Positions 1 to 9,516 are shown, counted from the stretch's first letter. The stretch is 36,682 nucleotides of DNA from Acidilobaceae archaeon (GCA_027082825.1 JALWTO010000054.1:1-36682); one strand, 5' to 3'. Program-made: numbers and translations. Notes: generated by a model from the sequence alone, not told the origin.

Positions 1-250
1 CTACAACGGTTCCTTTCACCATATCGTTCATGTTCTTTGAAGGGACTAGGTAATCTTTAAACTTCTTTTTAGCAACCTCATAAAATGCATCGAAGTTTCT
101 TAAGTATCTTAGAGCTTCACTAACGTCCTGTGTCTCATACCCTAACCTTTTTGTCAGCTCTCTCAGAAACTTTTCTGCTTCATTTAAATTGAACTCTATA
201 TTGATATACTTTCCAAGATCGATCTCAAGAGTAAGCTTTTTCTCGGACAA
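1..250 (-). CDS. hypothetical protein, N-terminal part (runs off the window edge)
   Basis: An open frame of 83 codons runs from a TTG at 250 to the left edge; the ORF track omits it because it has no stop inside the window. The start is preceded by GGGTGGGA at a normal SD distance. The protein begins MSEKKLTLEIDLGKYINIEF and is charged and probably soluble, with no membrane segment or cysteine motif. It is divergent from PCNA, with about 90 bp between the two starts. I do not recognise a family; the part seen is too short to exclude the N-terminus of a larger enzyme. Confidence 0.7.
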   Translation of the reverse strand, partial: MSEKKLTLEIDLGKYINIEFNLNEAEKFLRELTKRLGYETQDVSEALRYLRNFDAFYEVAKKKFKDYLVPSKNMNDMVKGTVV

Positions 251-339
251 AGTCCCACCCTTCTTAAAGAGAAGGTTCAATGGTTAATATACTCCAATAT
301 TCATATTTATTTGGGAATGGAGACAGGAGGCGATAGAGT

Positions 340-1095
340 TTGTTTAAGGTTTCATACGGAACGGCGTCGAAGTTCAAATACATAACCCAGGCCATGGCAA
401 AGGTAAGTGATGAAGCAACTCTTGAGGTTGGACCAGATGAAGTAAAGTTCTGGTTGATGAGTCCTGACAAGACTAGCCTGGCAATATTTAGAATACCCGC
501 AATCAGTCTAGAAGAGATAGAAGCTGAAGAGGAAACAAGGATTATAATAAGATCTGATGAATTAAATAAGTTAGTTAAGAGAGCAACAAGGAACGACATT
601 CTAACCTTGGAATACGATCCCTCTACTGTAACTCTAAAGTTAAATCTTGTTGACAGAAAACACGAGATTTCAAGAGGTTTTGAACTAACGGTTATAGACA
701 CAAATGCTCCTGAACTTAAGGAGCCTAGCTTTGACACGACCACTAAGTTTACAATGGATGCGAACATATTTAAACTAATAGTACAGGATGCGAAAGTTGT
801 AGGAGATGTTATCACGTTTGAGAGTACAGAAAATGAAGAGATAATTGTCAGTACGAGAGGAGAGGAGAAGGAGTATATATGGAAGCTTCTAAGAGGAAGA
901 CCCCTCGAGGATATAGAAATTATTGAACCCAGCAGGGCTTCTTATGCTAGAAGTACTCTTGAAGCCTCTGTAAGGCCTACTGGGGCTGCAGAGAGAACAA
1001 GGGTTGAATATGCCACTGACCATCCAATTAAGATAGAATATGGATTCCCAAATGCAGAAAGAATGATTATTTATATAGCACCGACCATCGAGTGA
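340..1095 (+). CDS. pcn: DNA polymerase sliding clamp PCNA
   Basis: Ring-shaped clamp that tethers DNA polymerase, FEN1, ligase and other replication factors to DNA. The 251-residue length is typical of archaeal PCNA. The two clamp domains are joined by an interdomain connector near residues 116-130 (ending NAPELKEPS), and the chain ends in IIYIAP, the usual C-terminal strand. The start is TTG, with GGAGG ending 9 bases upstream. Crenarchaea often have several PCNA paralogues that form heterotrimers, and I cannot tell which subunit this is. The stop codon lies inside the SD of the next gene, so the two are co-transcribed. Confidence 0.93.
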   Translation: MFKVSYGTASKFKYITQAMAKVSDEATLEVGPDEVKFWLMSPDKTSLAIFRIPAISLEEIEAEEETRIIIRSDELNKLVKRATRNDILTLEYDPSTVTLKLNLVDRKHEISRGFELTVIDTNAPELKEPSFDTTTKFTMDANIFKLIVQDAKVVGDVITFESTENEEIIVSTRGEEKEYIWKLLRGRPLEDIEIIEPSRASYARSTLEASVRPTGAAERTRVEYATDHPIKIEYGFPNAERMIIYIAPTIE

Positions 1096-1105
1096 GGTGC
1101 ATCAT

Positions 1106-1363
1106 TTGCCACCTAGAAATACATTAGCCTGGAATGTTTGTGAGATATGTAAAAGACATGTACCTACATTTGAGTGTAGAATAAATAACAAAAAGGTTAA
1201 GATCTGCCCATATTGTATGTTATTATTTAAAAATCTTTGTATAGATTATAATAGAGAGAGCCTTGATAGAGAGATTATCCTTTCACCAAATGAGGAACTT
1301 ATTGAGACCTTGTCCAAGAAGAATTCAAGAACAATAAAAAGGAAAAGGAAACAACATCATTAA
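1106..1363 (+). CDS. small zinc-ribbon-like protein downstream of PCNA
   Basis: The ORF track starts at GTG 1097, but that GTG is part of the SD GAGGTG (1094-1099) overlapping the PCNA stop. TTG 1106 sits six bases behind it and is the better start, giving 85 residues. Two CxxC pairs (CEIC at 12-15, CPYC at 34-37) plus a cysteine at 24 suggest a bound zinc ion. The tail is very basic (RTIKRKRKQHH), which suggests nucleic acid binding. I do not recognise the family. Tight coupling to PCNA suggests a replication or repair role, but that is inference only. Confidence 0.75.
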   Translation: MPPRNTLAWNVCEICKRHVPTFECRINNKKVKICPYCMLLFKNLCIDYNRESLDREIILSPNEELIETLSKKNSRTIKRKRKQHH

Positions 1364-1732
1364 GAAAATAAGATATTCGACAGTTTCTGATGTGGATGTT
1401 ATATCTGTATATTTTTGTGGAAATAGGTACAGGGTTGAGAAACATATAGATGAATCCTTTGTCCTTGGCCTTTAAACTATTTACTTTAAACTATTTATTT
1501 GATATAAGGTTCTAGATTATAATTCAATAGTATAAAAAAATATATTTATCCCTATTATTTTAATTTTCAATTTTTCTTTTTAAGAGTAACCGTTAGTCCA
1601 TTTTAATAATGTATTTATAAAATTTACAATAATCTTTAAATAACCCTATTTTCCCCCCGCAATATACGAGGAATAAGGAGTTTGGAATCGAAATACTAAA
1701 ATAAAGTGTAAATGTTATGAGGTGTGTACGTT
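1364..1732. other. AT-rich intergenic stretch before the transporter operon
   Basis: No gene can be supported here. A 37-codon open frame lies directly after the zinc-protein stop but has no start with an SD. TATA-like stretches occur at about 1612-1623 (TTTATAAAATT) and 1632-1643 (CTTTAAATAAC); either could be box A for the transporter operon, leaving a leader of roughly 70-90 nt. A short C-run (TTTTCCCCCC) follows at about 1650. GAGGTG at 1719-1724 is the SD of the binding protein. Confidence 0.5.
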
Positions 1733-3265
1733 TTGAAGAAGCTATATATGATGGTTGCACTTTTATTGATACTTATTGTGACTGTCGCTCCCCTAGCTAC
1801 AGTTGTCAGAGCACAGACACAACCCAAGACTATTGTCATTGGGGCCCTTTTACCTCTTACTGGAGATCTTAGTGACTATGGACAGAGAGCCCTTGCAACA
1901 CTTCAAGTTGGAGTACAAGATGTTAATGCGTTCCTTGCACAAAATAACGCCTGGTTTAGAGTAAAGCTTTTAGTTCAAGATACTGCAACTAATCCTGATC
2001 AGGCAGTAGCTAGATATAATGCCTTAGTGGCTGCTGGAGTAAAGTTCATTATAGGACCCATGACTAGTGCCAGCGCTAAGAAAGTGAGAACATTGGCCAC
2101 CAAGCAGAATGTCATATTAATAAGCCCTTCAAGTACGGCAATATCACTGGCCATACCTGGAGACAACCTATTTAGGTTCTGCCCAGCAGATAATGTTCAG
2201 TCTGCAGCAGTAAGTACCTTAGTTAAATATCTTCATATAAAGGCTGCAGTTCTAATAATAAGAGCTGACACATGGGGCATAGGATTAGAAAAAGCACTTG
2301 AACAGGACCTAAAGTCTATGGGTGTTGCAATTAAGCCACCACTTGAATATAACCCTGAAAGCCCTGACTTTGCCTCAATAGCTTCACAGGCAAATTCCTA
2401 TGTACAGGATCTAATTAGTAAATATGGAGCCGAGCATGTTGCAGTTTATCTAGTTGCCTTCAAAGAGGCTACTGAGCTTTTCACAGATGCCATAAGTTAT
2501 TCTGCACTTAAGAATGTCATATGGATAGGAAGTGATGGTACAGCAAAGTTAACGACAATAAGTGGGAACCCTATAGCAGCTAAGTTCGCTGCTACAGTCC
2601 TTTTCATTAACCCTCTATACGCACCAGCTGCAACAAAGAACCAGCAAATTATAGCCCAGAAAGTTGAGAGCAAAATACACCAACCCCCAGATGCCTATAG
2701 CTACGCTGCATATGATGCTCTTTGGGCAATAGCTCTTTCCCTTTATCTAAAAGGCAACTCTAGTATGACTGCTAGCCAGATGGTTAATCTAGTAAAATAT
2801 GAGCTAGAACATGGAATTACTGAAAGTAAGATATTTGCAGAACATTCTTCAACTGGTGCTTTTCCATTAAATGCAGCTGGTGACAGGGCAACAGCAGACT
2901 ATGACTTCTGGGTAGTTTATAGTATGGGAGGTAAGTATGGATGGTATAAGGTGGGAAAGTACTTTGGAGATAATCAGAGTATTGCCTGGACACCCTTATC
3001 TAATGGCAAGACTTATCCAGAGTTAATGATGGAGAAATACCACGTAACAACAAGTACGACAAGCTCTAGCTCTCCAACAAGTAGTAGCCCTACTTCTTCC
3101 ACTTCATCAACGTCTTCTACCATGTCACCCGTAAGTTCATCAACAACAAGCACCTCACCCACTCAAACAACGACAAAAAGCAACCATGGAGTAATAGTGG
3201 CAGCAGTCGTAATCATAATAATTATTATAATAATAGCAGCTTGGGCGGTCACAAGAAAACGGTAA
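1733..3265 (+). CDS. branched-chain amino acid/amide ABC transporter, substrate-binding protein (LivJ type)
   Basis: Extracellular receptor that hands ligand to the permeases encoded downstream. The track start GTG 1724 is the end of the SD GAGGTG; TTG 1733 gives a clean signal peptide, MKKLYMMVALLLILIVTV, ending near VRA. A type-I periplasmic binding fold of the Peripla_BP_6 kind spans about residues 33-400 (IVIGALLPLTGDLSDYG is the usual opening). A Ser/Thr-rich stalk follows at about 438-483, then a very Ile-rich membrane helix and a terminal RKR, so the protein should be tethered to the outer face of the membrane. The Ser/Thr stalk is a likely glycosylation region. The ligand could be branched-chain amino acids, urea or amides; the sequence does not decide. 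Confidence 0.9.
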   Translation: MKKLYMMVALLLILIVTVAPLATVVRAQTQPKTIVIGALLPLTGDLSDYGQRALATLQVGVQDVNAFLAQNNAWFRVKLLVQDTATNPDQAVARYNALVAAGVKFIIGPMTSASAKKVRTLATKQNVILISPSSTAISLAIPGDNLFRFCPADNVQSAAVSTLVKYLHIKAAVLIIRADTWGIGLEKALEQDLKSMGVAIKPPLEYNPESPDFASIASQANSYVQDLISKYGAEHVAVYLVAFKEATELFTDAISYSALKNVIWIGSDGTAKLTTISGNPIAAKFAATVLFINPLYAPAATKNQQIIAQKVESKIHQPPDAYSYAAYDALWAIALSLYLKGNSSMTASQMVNLVKYELEHGITESKIFAEHSSTGAFPLNAAGDRATADYDFWVVYSMGGKYGWYKVGKYFGDNQSIAWTPLSNGKTYPELMMEKYHVTTSTTSSSSPTSSSPTSSTSSTSSTMSPVSSSTTSTSPTQTTTKSNHGVIVAAVVIIIIIIIIAAWAVTRKR

Positions 3266-3358
3266 ACCTTTTTTCAAAGTGAGTAACTATTCTTTTTTGT
3301 TTTTTATTAAACTTTTGTATAGATAGAAGATTGTGGGAAACTGAGGGTGATCTATAGG

Positions 3359-4156
3359 ATGGCAGTACAAACAGAGAAATTGAGGGAAAGACCAACTGGC
3401 GATATAATACTGGAAACTAAGGAAATAGTGAAGAGATTTGGTGGAGTCATTGCTTTAGCTGGAGTTTCTGTTAAGATACCTAGAAAGTGGATAGTATTGC
3501 TTATAGGCCCGAATGGCTCGGGTAAGACAACACTAGTTAACGTCATTACAGGGTTCCTTAAGCCAGAGGAAGGAAAAGTGATTTATGAAGGAAAGGACAT
3601 AACTGGAATAGAACCCCATATAATAACTAAGATGGGAATAGTCAGAACATTTCAGATACCTAAGCCTTTTATAAATCTGACTGTTTTGGAGAATCTTTTG
3701 GCTGCATACCCTCCAGGACCTCACGAAAACCCGTACAAAGCTGCTTCAAAGAAAAGTTGGATAAACACGGAGAAAAAGGCTGTAGAAAGAGCATTCGACA
3801 TCTTAAAAACTTTGGGTATGGAGAGAATTTGGAACCAAAAAGCATCCGAGCTTAGTGGTGCAGAGCTAAAACTTCTAGAGGCTGGCAGAGCTTTAATGAG
3901 CGGTGCGAAGCTAATAATAATGGATGAGCCCGCTGCTGGTGTTAACCCAACGAAGGCTCATGAAATATTCTCTGTGATTAGAAGGCTCAGAGAGGAAAGA
4001 GGAATAACCTTTCTAATAATAGAGCACAGAATAGATATTGCCGCACAGTATGTTGATTATGCCTATGCTTTACATCTAGGAAGACTCATAAGCCAGGGAT
4101 CTCCTCAAAAGGTCCTTAATGACAAGGCAGTAATTGAAAGTTATATAGGAAGTTAG
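3359..4156 (+). CDS. Liv-type ABC transporter ATP-binding protein (LivG type)
   Basis: Cytoplasmic ATPase of the importer. I chose ATG 3359 because GTG 3347 in the track belongs to the SD GAGGGTGA. In the 265-residue protein the Walker A is GPNGSGKTT at about 50-58, the signature is LSGAE instead of the common LSGGQ, and the Walker B is LIIMDEPAAG followed by an H-loop (IIEHRID). LivG proteins characteristically have the long insert seen after Q-loop residues (TFQIPKPFINLTVLENLL). It lies 93 bp after the binding protein and 19 bp before the second ATPase. Transport of a specific substrate cannot be read from this subunit. Confidence 0.92.
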   Translation: MAVQTEKLRERPTGDIILETKEIVKRFGGVIALAGVSVKIPRKWIVLLIGPNGSGKTTLVNVITGFLKPEEGKVIYEGKDITGIEPHIITKMGIVRTFQIPKPFINLTVLENLLAAYPPGPHENPYKAASKKSWINTEKKAVERAFDILKTLGMERIWNQKASELSGAELKLLEAGRALMSGAKLIIMDEPAAGVNPTKAHEIFSVIRRLREERGITFLIIEHRIDIAAQYVDYAYALHLGRLISQGSPQKVLNDKAVIESYIGS

Positions 4157-4175
4157 TTTGTCTGAGGTGTAAAAT

Positions 4176-4901
4176 ATGACTCTAAATGATAATGTAGTTT
4201 TAAAACTTGAAAACATAAATGCTGGTTATGGTAAGTTCCATGTGCTCTTTGATATGAACCTGGAGGTTCCCAAAGGCAAAATAACAGTTCTCGTAGGACC
4301 GAATGGTGCAGGAAAGACAACTACACTTAACACAATATTTGGTCTGGCAACTATTCATTCAGGAAAGGTCTATTATAGAAACAAAGATATAACAAAAGTA
4401 CCTGCTCACCAGAGAGCTAAGATGGGCATGGCCTATACATTACAGCTCTTTAATATATTTTCATCTCTAACAGTTAAGGAAAACCTTGTCCTAGCTACCT
4501 ATGACATTCCAGAGAGTGAGGCTAAAAAGAGAATGGAAGAGGTATTTCAGCTTTTTCCGAGGCTAAAGGAAAGACTCTTCCAAAAAGCAGGAACTTTAAG
4601 TGGTGGCGAGAGACAGATGTTGGCCATATCAATAAGCCTAGTAAGAAAGCCAGAGCTCATGTTACTCGATGAGCCAACAGCTGGTTTGGCACCAAAGTTA
4701 GCAAAAGAAGTTTTCCAGGCTATAAGACAGCTGGGTGATCAAGGTTATACAATAATTCTTGCTGAACAGAACGCTAAGGGAGCTCTTGAGACAGGTGATG
4801 AAGCAGTCCTTATAGCAAGTGGACGAATAGTGGCAAAAGGCAAGGCCTCAGAACTTCTTGAAAGAAAAGACCTTGCAAAGATGTATTTAGGCTTAATTTG
4901 A
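4176..4901 (+). CDS. Liv-type ABC transporter ATP-binding protein (LivF type)
   Basis: Second ATPase of the heterodimer. Its 241 residues contain Walker A GPNGAGKTT (41-49), signature LSGGERQML (142-150) and Walker B LMLLDEPTAG with the catalytic glutamate at 167. ATG start with GAGGTG seven bases upstream. Length and order (after LivG) match the LivF group of the hydrophobic amino acid transporter family. The stop is 10 bp before the first permease, whose SD overlaps it. Confidence 0.93.
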   Translation: MTLNDNVVLKLENINAGYGKFHVLFDMNLEVPKGKITVLVGPNGAGKTTTLNTIFGLATIHSGKVYYRNKDITKVPAHQRAKMGMAYTLQLFNIFSSLTVKENLVLATYDIPESEAKKRMEEVFQLFPRLKERLFQKAGTLSGGERQMLAISISLVRKPELMLLDEPTAGLAPKLAKEVFQAIRQLGDQGYTIILAEQNAKGALETGDEAVLIASGRIVAKGKASELLERKDLAKMYLGLI

Positions 4902-4911
4902 GGTTGATATT

Positions 4912-5976
4912 ATGGGGTTCGCAGCTTTTATGGCACCATTATATTATGCGAGTATACTGTCTCTCCTGAGCGTAGGTATAACTCTATCCTATATGACAAC
5001 TAAAGTATTTAACTTCGCTCATGTAAGATATGCAACAGTTGCAGCATATTTTGCTGCAGCCACTATGCTCACCTTGATAGTACATCATCATATAACTCTT
5101 AATGCAGCCACAAGAACCATCGGGGGCATACAATACATTATGCCTCTACCTGGATGGATTTATGTCGTAGGCTTCGTGGTAGCCTCAATAGTTGGTGGAC
5201 TTGTCTCAATATTCTTGTATTATGCTATATTAAAACCTCTAGAGAGAAAAGGGCTACCACCACTAGCCTTAATGATATCAACTCTAGGCTTTGATTTCCT
5301 TTTAGTAGCATTCCTGTTCATCTTTATGTCTGAAAAACCAATAATAAACCTGGCAGCAAAAGCAAGCTCGATTATAGGTACTGTTAACTTTGCAAGTCTA
5401 GGACTAGACTTTACTGATGCATACATACGCATAGGAAATACAATGGTTAGAGGAAGTGTTCTTGGAGCACTCGTACTGGCTGTTGTTACTACTATTGTAT
5501 TGACATTTTTAACAAGGAAGACTAAGCTTGGTATAATGATGAGATCTTCTATAGAAAATCCTAACTTAGCCCTGGTCCTGGGAGTAAATGTCGATAGAGT
5601 ATTTGCAATAGCATGGTTTTTGGCAGGCCTAATAGCCGGAATGGCAGGCTTCTTGTTACTTTTCGGAACGTCCTTCCTCAAGTTCATATCACCAACGAGT
5701 CCATACAATAGCATTGTAGTTAGTGTATTTGCTGGAAGCATAGTAGGAGGAATCTTTAATGTCGAGGGAAGCATAGGTGGTGGCTTCCTCATAGGACTTA
5801 TAGAGAAGTGGTTTGTTCCATGGCTTGCAGCAGTTCTCAGTATGCCTTCATTAATAAAATACAATAAGGTGTTCTCAATGTTTGCCGTAGCACTTACTCT
5901 GCTATTCATACCAGAGGGACTTGCCTCCATAAGATTTAGCAAGTTTAGGAAGAAGAAAGGTGGAGGTGAAGCCTAA
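4912..5976 (+). CDS. Liv-type ABC transporter permease (LivH type)
   Basis: Integral membrane permease of 354 residues, mostly hydrophobic, with roughly eight or nine membrane helices. The segments LSVGITLSYMTTKVFNFAH and MRSSIENPNLALVLGVNVDRV match the LivH pattern (the latter is the cytoplasmic loop that contacts the ATPase). The final stretch is basic (RFSKFRKKKGGGEA) and cytoplasmic. ATG start with GAGGTTGAT upstream. Its stop TAA shares one base with the ATG of the next permease, so translation is coupled. Confidence 0.92.
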   Translation: MGFAAFMAPLYYASILSLLSVGITLSYMTTKVFNFAHVRYATVAAYFAAATMLTLIVHHHITLNAATRTIGGIQYIMPLPGWIYVVGFVVASIVGGLVSIFLYYAILKPLERKGLPPLALMISTLGFDFLLVAFLFIFMSEKPIINLAAKASSIIGTVNFASLGLDFTDAYIRIGNTMVRGSVLGALVLAVVTTIVLTFLTRKTKLGIMMRSSIENPNLALVLGVNVDRVFAIAWFLAGLIAGMAGFLLLFGTSFLKFISPTSPYNSIVVSVFAGSIVGGIFNVEGSIGGGFLIGLIEKWFVPWLAAVLSMPSLIKYNKVFSMFAVALTLLFIPEGLASIRFSKFRKKKGGGEA

Positions 5977-7097
5977 TGACTAATTTTGTGATATTAGCAG
6001 AACAAATATTATCATTTATAGGAATCTATTATATAGTATCCATAGGCCTTAACCTAAAAGCTGGGCATATGGGCATTCCAGATTTCGGTCATGCAATGTT
6101 CTTTGCCATGGGAGGTATTGTTGTCGGAAATATCGTCTCACATCTGGCTGCTGCTGTAGCAGCAAAGAGTATACCTGGAGTTACAGTAGCTGGAGTTATA
6201 GCATCTAACACAAAGACTCTAACAATAATGAACAGACAGTTTTTCCCCCATCATCCATTCCTTGACATAGGTCTGATAATACTGGCATTAATATTATCTA
6301 CCCTTTTAGGAGGTTTCTTGGGCTGGATAGCATCACTACCAGCACTAAGATTAAGAGGAGAGTTCTTGGCTATACTCCTTCTTACAGTAGCTGAGGGCCT
6401 TAGAGTAATCTTTACTTATACAAAGTCCTTAATGGGTTCTACACCAACTGTAGGCTTGAGCACTCCTGCACTCTTTTCATGGACACATAACTCAGGAGTA
6501 GCGGCAACTGTCTTCACCATAATAATGGCTTTAATAGTCTATGCCTTTGTAGAAAGACTCCATAACAGTCCTGCTGGCAGACTTTTCAGAGCTGCTAGAG
6601 ACGATGAAGACGCTACTGAGGCATTAGGAAAGAATGTAGTAACGGTGAGAAGAGATGCAATGATCATAGGCAGTGCTCTTGCTGGAATAGCTGGAACTGT
6701 ATATGCTCTCAACCCATTCCTTGGTGGAGGTTCTGTAGCAGCAGTTTCAATATTCAACAGAGTCTGGTGGACCTTCTGGCCTTGGGCCTTAATAATATTG
6801 GGAGGCATGGCAAGTAACAAAGGAACAGGACTGGCAACAATAATTGTAGGTGTTAGCCTTATATGGCCCGTTAGGCTTTACAGCTTTAAGGTAGCTCAAT
6901 TACTTCATGCAAGTGCTTTAGGAATTAATCCGGATCAGTTTGCCAACGCTTTGGAGTATGCCTTCATAGGTCTGATAATATTGATTGTGCAGGCGTCTTT
7001 GCCTCGCGGAATAATACCAGAGCCTCCATCAAGAACTTTACCATTTGAGAAATATGCAAAGGGTAGAATATTACCTCCAGAGTCTAAGAAAAAGTGA
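5976..7097 (+). CDS. Liv-type ABC transporter permease (LivM type)
   Basis: Second permease, 373 residues. The opening IYYIVSIGLNLKAGHMGIPDFGHA and the loop GRLFRAARDDEDATEALGKNVVTVRRDA are the LivM signatures; the latter is the coupling loop to the ATPases. About eight to ten membrane helices. The start ATG overlaps the preceding stop (TAATG). A long extracellular loop between the first helices (SHLAAAVAAKSIPGVTVAG) is a usual variable region. Downstream, a T-rich stretch (TTGTTTTTAC) just after the stop may end transcription. It completes a five-gene importer with no evident metabolic gene attached, so the ligand stays open. Confidence 0.92.
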   Translation: MTNFVILAEQILSFIGIYYIVSIGLNLKAGHMGIPDFGHAMFFAMGGIVVGNIVSHLAAAVAAKSIPGVTVAGVIASNTKTLTIMNRQFFPHHPFLDIGLIILALILSTLLGGFLGWIASLPALRLRGEFLAILLLTVAEGLRVIFTYTKSLMGSTPTVGLSTPALFSWTHNSGVAATVFTIIMALIVYAFVERLHNSPAGRLFRAARDDEDATEALGKNVVTVRRDAMIIGSALAGIAGTVYALNPFLGGGSVAAVSIFNRVWWTFWPWALIILGGMASNKGTGLATIIVGVSLIWPVRLYSFKVAQLLHASALGINPDQFANALEYAFIGLIILIVQASLPRGIIPEPPSRTLPFEKYAKGRILPPESKKK

Positions 7098-7210
7098 CTT
7101 TGTCCCCTAATTATTCTATTGTTTTTACAAAAATCTTTTAATTCACAATTATTTTAAGTCTTCGTTGAGGTCATTTATATGCGATGTGATTCGAAAAGGT
7201 GTCTTTACTT

Positions 7211-8281
7211 ATGTCATTAGAAAAACCCTGTATTCTGATAAAGACAGTTTTGGGTATGGAGAAAATAGTTGCTAGTAGGGTAGAGGAGTTAAATAAAGAT
7301 CTTAGAGCTATTCCGTCTCCTCATGGTTTTAAAGGATTGGTTTTGGTTTACGGTTGCAAGGATCCTGAGACAGAAGCAGTCAAATTAGAGAAAGATGTTA
7401 TTGAAGCAGATAGAATACTTATAATACAAGCTCATGCAAATGCCGAACTAGAGGAAATGGCAAAGAGAGCTACAGATCTGGCTAAAGGCAAAATATCTAG
7501 CAATGAATGCTTTGCAGTTAGGACTGTAAGAAGAGGGAAACATAACTTTACTAGTATAGATGTTAATATTGTTGTGGGAGATTCTGTGAGAAAAGCAACA
7601 GATGCCTGTGTTAACCTAGATTTTCCCGACAAGGTAGTACTAGTCGAAATAATAGATAATAATGCATTCATTTCTATATATCCAGGCAACATAGAGTGGA
7701 AGAAAATGAGACCTGGAAAGCATCCTGTTCTAAAACTGTTTAAAAAGGTTGCTGCTATTCAGATGCCATACTTAGGTCCTCTCGATGCCTGTAAAAACAT
7801 GGGAATAAGAATTGGAAGAGAAGTTCAGAACTTTGAGATCAAGGAACTTGTAGTAGCTCCAATGGGATCCGTCAAAGCAAGAGAACTTTACGAGTTTCTT
7901 GGTGGGATATTTGAAGGCATAGAGTCTAGATATAGGATTCAAATCAAAACATATCATAGAAAGGTAGAAAGAGTACCAGTTTATGTTCAGGATCTTCATC
8001 AAGTTGTAAGAGATAGAAAAGAGGAACCGATAATAGTGTTCGAACCTGAAGGGGAGCATATATCAAAGCTCAGTGAAGACCTCTGGCCTCTATTCAAAGG
8101 ACATAGAAGGGTAAATCTTCTTTTTGGTTCTAGGGAAGGTATTCCACTAGGAATATATAGGCATGCAGATCTAGTTGTTGATATAGCCCCTGGAGTAACT
8201 CTATCAACCGAATATGCAGCAGCCTCTGCCCTTATAGCCTTGGCAACAGTCCTTCATGGAAAGCTTGGTGAGAAGAATTGA
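7211..8281 (+). CDS. THUMP domain SPOUT-class RNA methyltransferase
   Basis: Probable RNA methylase acting on tRNA or rRNA. The N-terminal half (about residues 55-155) has a THUMP-like pattern of strands and helices ending GNAFISIYPG-type text (here NAFISIYPGNIEWKK), and the C-terminal half (about 180-350) has a SPOUT knot: VNLLFGSREGIPLG, then VVDIAPGVTLSTEYAAASAL, the S-adenosylmethionine-binding end. The fusion matches the Pfam family described as AF2226-like SPOUT methylase fused to THUMP (from memory). ATG 7211 replaces the track GTG 7199, which is inside the SD AAAAGGTG. Its stop overlaps the next start (TTGA). The modified base is unknown. Confidence 0.8.
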   Translation: MSLEKPCILIKTVLGMEKIVASRVEELNKDLRAIPSPHGFKGLVLVYGCKDPETEAVKLEKDVIEADRILIIQAHANAELEEMAKRATDLAKGKISSNECFAVRTVRRGKHNFTSIDVNIVVGDSVRKATDACVNLDFPDKVVLVEIIDNNAFISIYPGNIEWKKMRPGKHPVLKLFKKVAAIQMPYLGPLDACKNMGIRIGREVQNFEIKELVVAPMGSVKARELYEFLGGIFEGIESRYRIQIKTYHRKVERVPVYVQDLHQVVRDRKEEPIIVFEPEGEHISKLSEDLWPLFKGHRRVNLLFGSREGIPLGIYRHADLVVDIAPGVTLSTEYAAASALIALATVLHGKLGEKN

Positions 8282-9516
8282 AACTAGTCTTACTTGCTGC
8301 AGGAAAGGGAGAGCGACTCAGACCAATAACTGAGACTAGGCCTAAGCCTCTAGTAAGAGTTGTAAAGGAATCCATGCTATGTAGAAACCTCAGAATGGCC
8401 ATGAGTCTCAGAAGCTTTGATGAGATACTTGTTGTAATCCAGAATGAATTGAAAGATAGGCTCTTTGAAATCGACTGCCTTAGAGGTCTTGATGAAAAAA
8501 CAAGGTTAATAATTCAAAAGAATCCTAAAGGCACTGCCCATGCTGTTCTTACAGCAATAAACGAGTCAGGATTTGACGATCTTTTTGTTGTCTATTCTGA
8601 TGTCTTTATTCCAATGTCTCTATGGAATAAATTAGATAAGCTGAGGCCTTCGTCAATTCTAGCAGCCCCTACAGACAAGCCTTGGGAATATGGGGTTCTC
8701 AAAGTAAAGCCTCCTCTAGTCTATGATATATTTGAGAAGCCAAAGCCAAATGAGGTATCCAGTAACTTAGTTTTTATAGGAATAGCATCAATAGCCAGAG
8801 AACATGTAAGATATATCAAAGAGGTCAAAGAGTCTAGTAGGGGGGAGCTTGAGCTAACTGACGCACTTCTTAAGATAGCCAAGAACGAGGAGTTAGCCTT
8901 TGTCAATTTGGGAAGTTATGAGTGGCGAGATATAGGTAGGCCCTGGGATCTACTTCTAGCAAACAGATATGTTCTTGATAACGAGATAGAAAAATGGGAA
9001 AAGAAAGGAGACGTACATCCTACAGCCTTTATTAATGAAGATGTATATATAGAGCCAGGAGCTAAAATAGGACCTTATAGTGTTATTAATGGTCCATCAT
9101 ACATAGCAAGAGGAGCAACTATAGGTCCTCATAGTCATATAAGACCTTATAGTGTTATTCTCGAAAATGCAAAGGTTGGCTACTCAGCAGAGATCAAGGC
9201 CTCAATACTCATGGAAAAAGCAAGAGCTCCACATTTCAACTATGTCGGTGACAGTATAGTATGTGAGGATGTAAACCTTGGTGCAGGAACCATAACAGCG
9301 AATCTGCGTTTTGACAAGAAAACCATTAAAATGACTTTGAAGGGTAAGAGAGTGGATTCTGGATTAAGAAAACTAGGAGCTGTTATAGGTGGTCATGCAC
9401 AAACTGGGATAAATGTTTCTTTGATGCCAGGAGTCCGAATAGGATCCTACGCGAGAATATGGCCAGGTTGTGTTGTCTATGAAGATGTACCCCAAGGAGC
9501 TGACTATAGGTGTTGA
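8278..9516 (+). CDS. bifunctional sugar-1-phosphate nucleotidylyltransferase / acetyltransferase (GlmU-like, ST0452 type)
   Basis: Makes UDP-GlcNAc: acetylates glucosamine-1-phosphate and couples the product to UTP. The N-terminal GT-A nucleotidyltransferase has LAAGKGERLRP at 6-16 and the metal-binding aspartate in VVYSDVF (about 108). A left-handed beta helix begins near 247 with hexapeptide repeats (EPGAKIGPYSVI). The acetyltransferase residues I remember for Sulfolobus ST0452 (H308, Y311, N331, K337, K340) all fall here at a constant offset of 11 (H319, Y322, N342, K348, K351), which is strong support. TTG start overlaps the upstream stop by four bases. The product probably feeds protein N-glycosylation, in line with AglB later in the window. 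Confidence 0.88.
   Translation: MKLVLLAAGKGERLRPITETRPKPLVRVVKESMLCRNLRMAMSLRSFDEILVVIQNELKDRLFEIDCLRGLDEKTRLIIQKNPKGTAHAVLTAINESGFDDLFVVYSDVFIPMSLWNKLDKLRPSSILAAPTDKPWEYGVLKVKPPLVYDIFEKPKPNEVSSNLVFIGIASIAREHVRYIKEVKESSRGELELTDALLKIAKNEELAFVNLGSYEWRDIGRPWDLLLANRYVLDNEIEKWEKKGDVHPTAFINEDVYIEPGAKIGPYSVINGPSYIARGATIGPHSHIRPYSVILENAKVGYSAEIKASILMEKARAPHFNYVGDSIVCEDVNLGAGTITANLRFDKKTIKMTLKGKRVDSGLRKLGAVIGGHAQTGINVSLMPGVRIGSYARIWPGCVVYEDVPQGADYRC

Noticed and set aside
1366-1477. 37-codon frame after the zinc protein (ends SFVLGL)
   Set aside because: No start with an SD in frame; kept as part of the intergenic description.
5220-5942. 240-residue minus-strand ORF opposite the LivH gene
   Set aside because: It is the shadow of the permease; codon pattern and homology support the plus strand.
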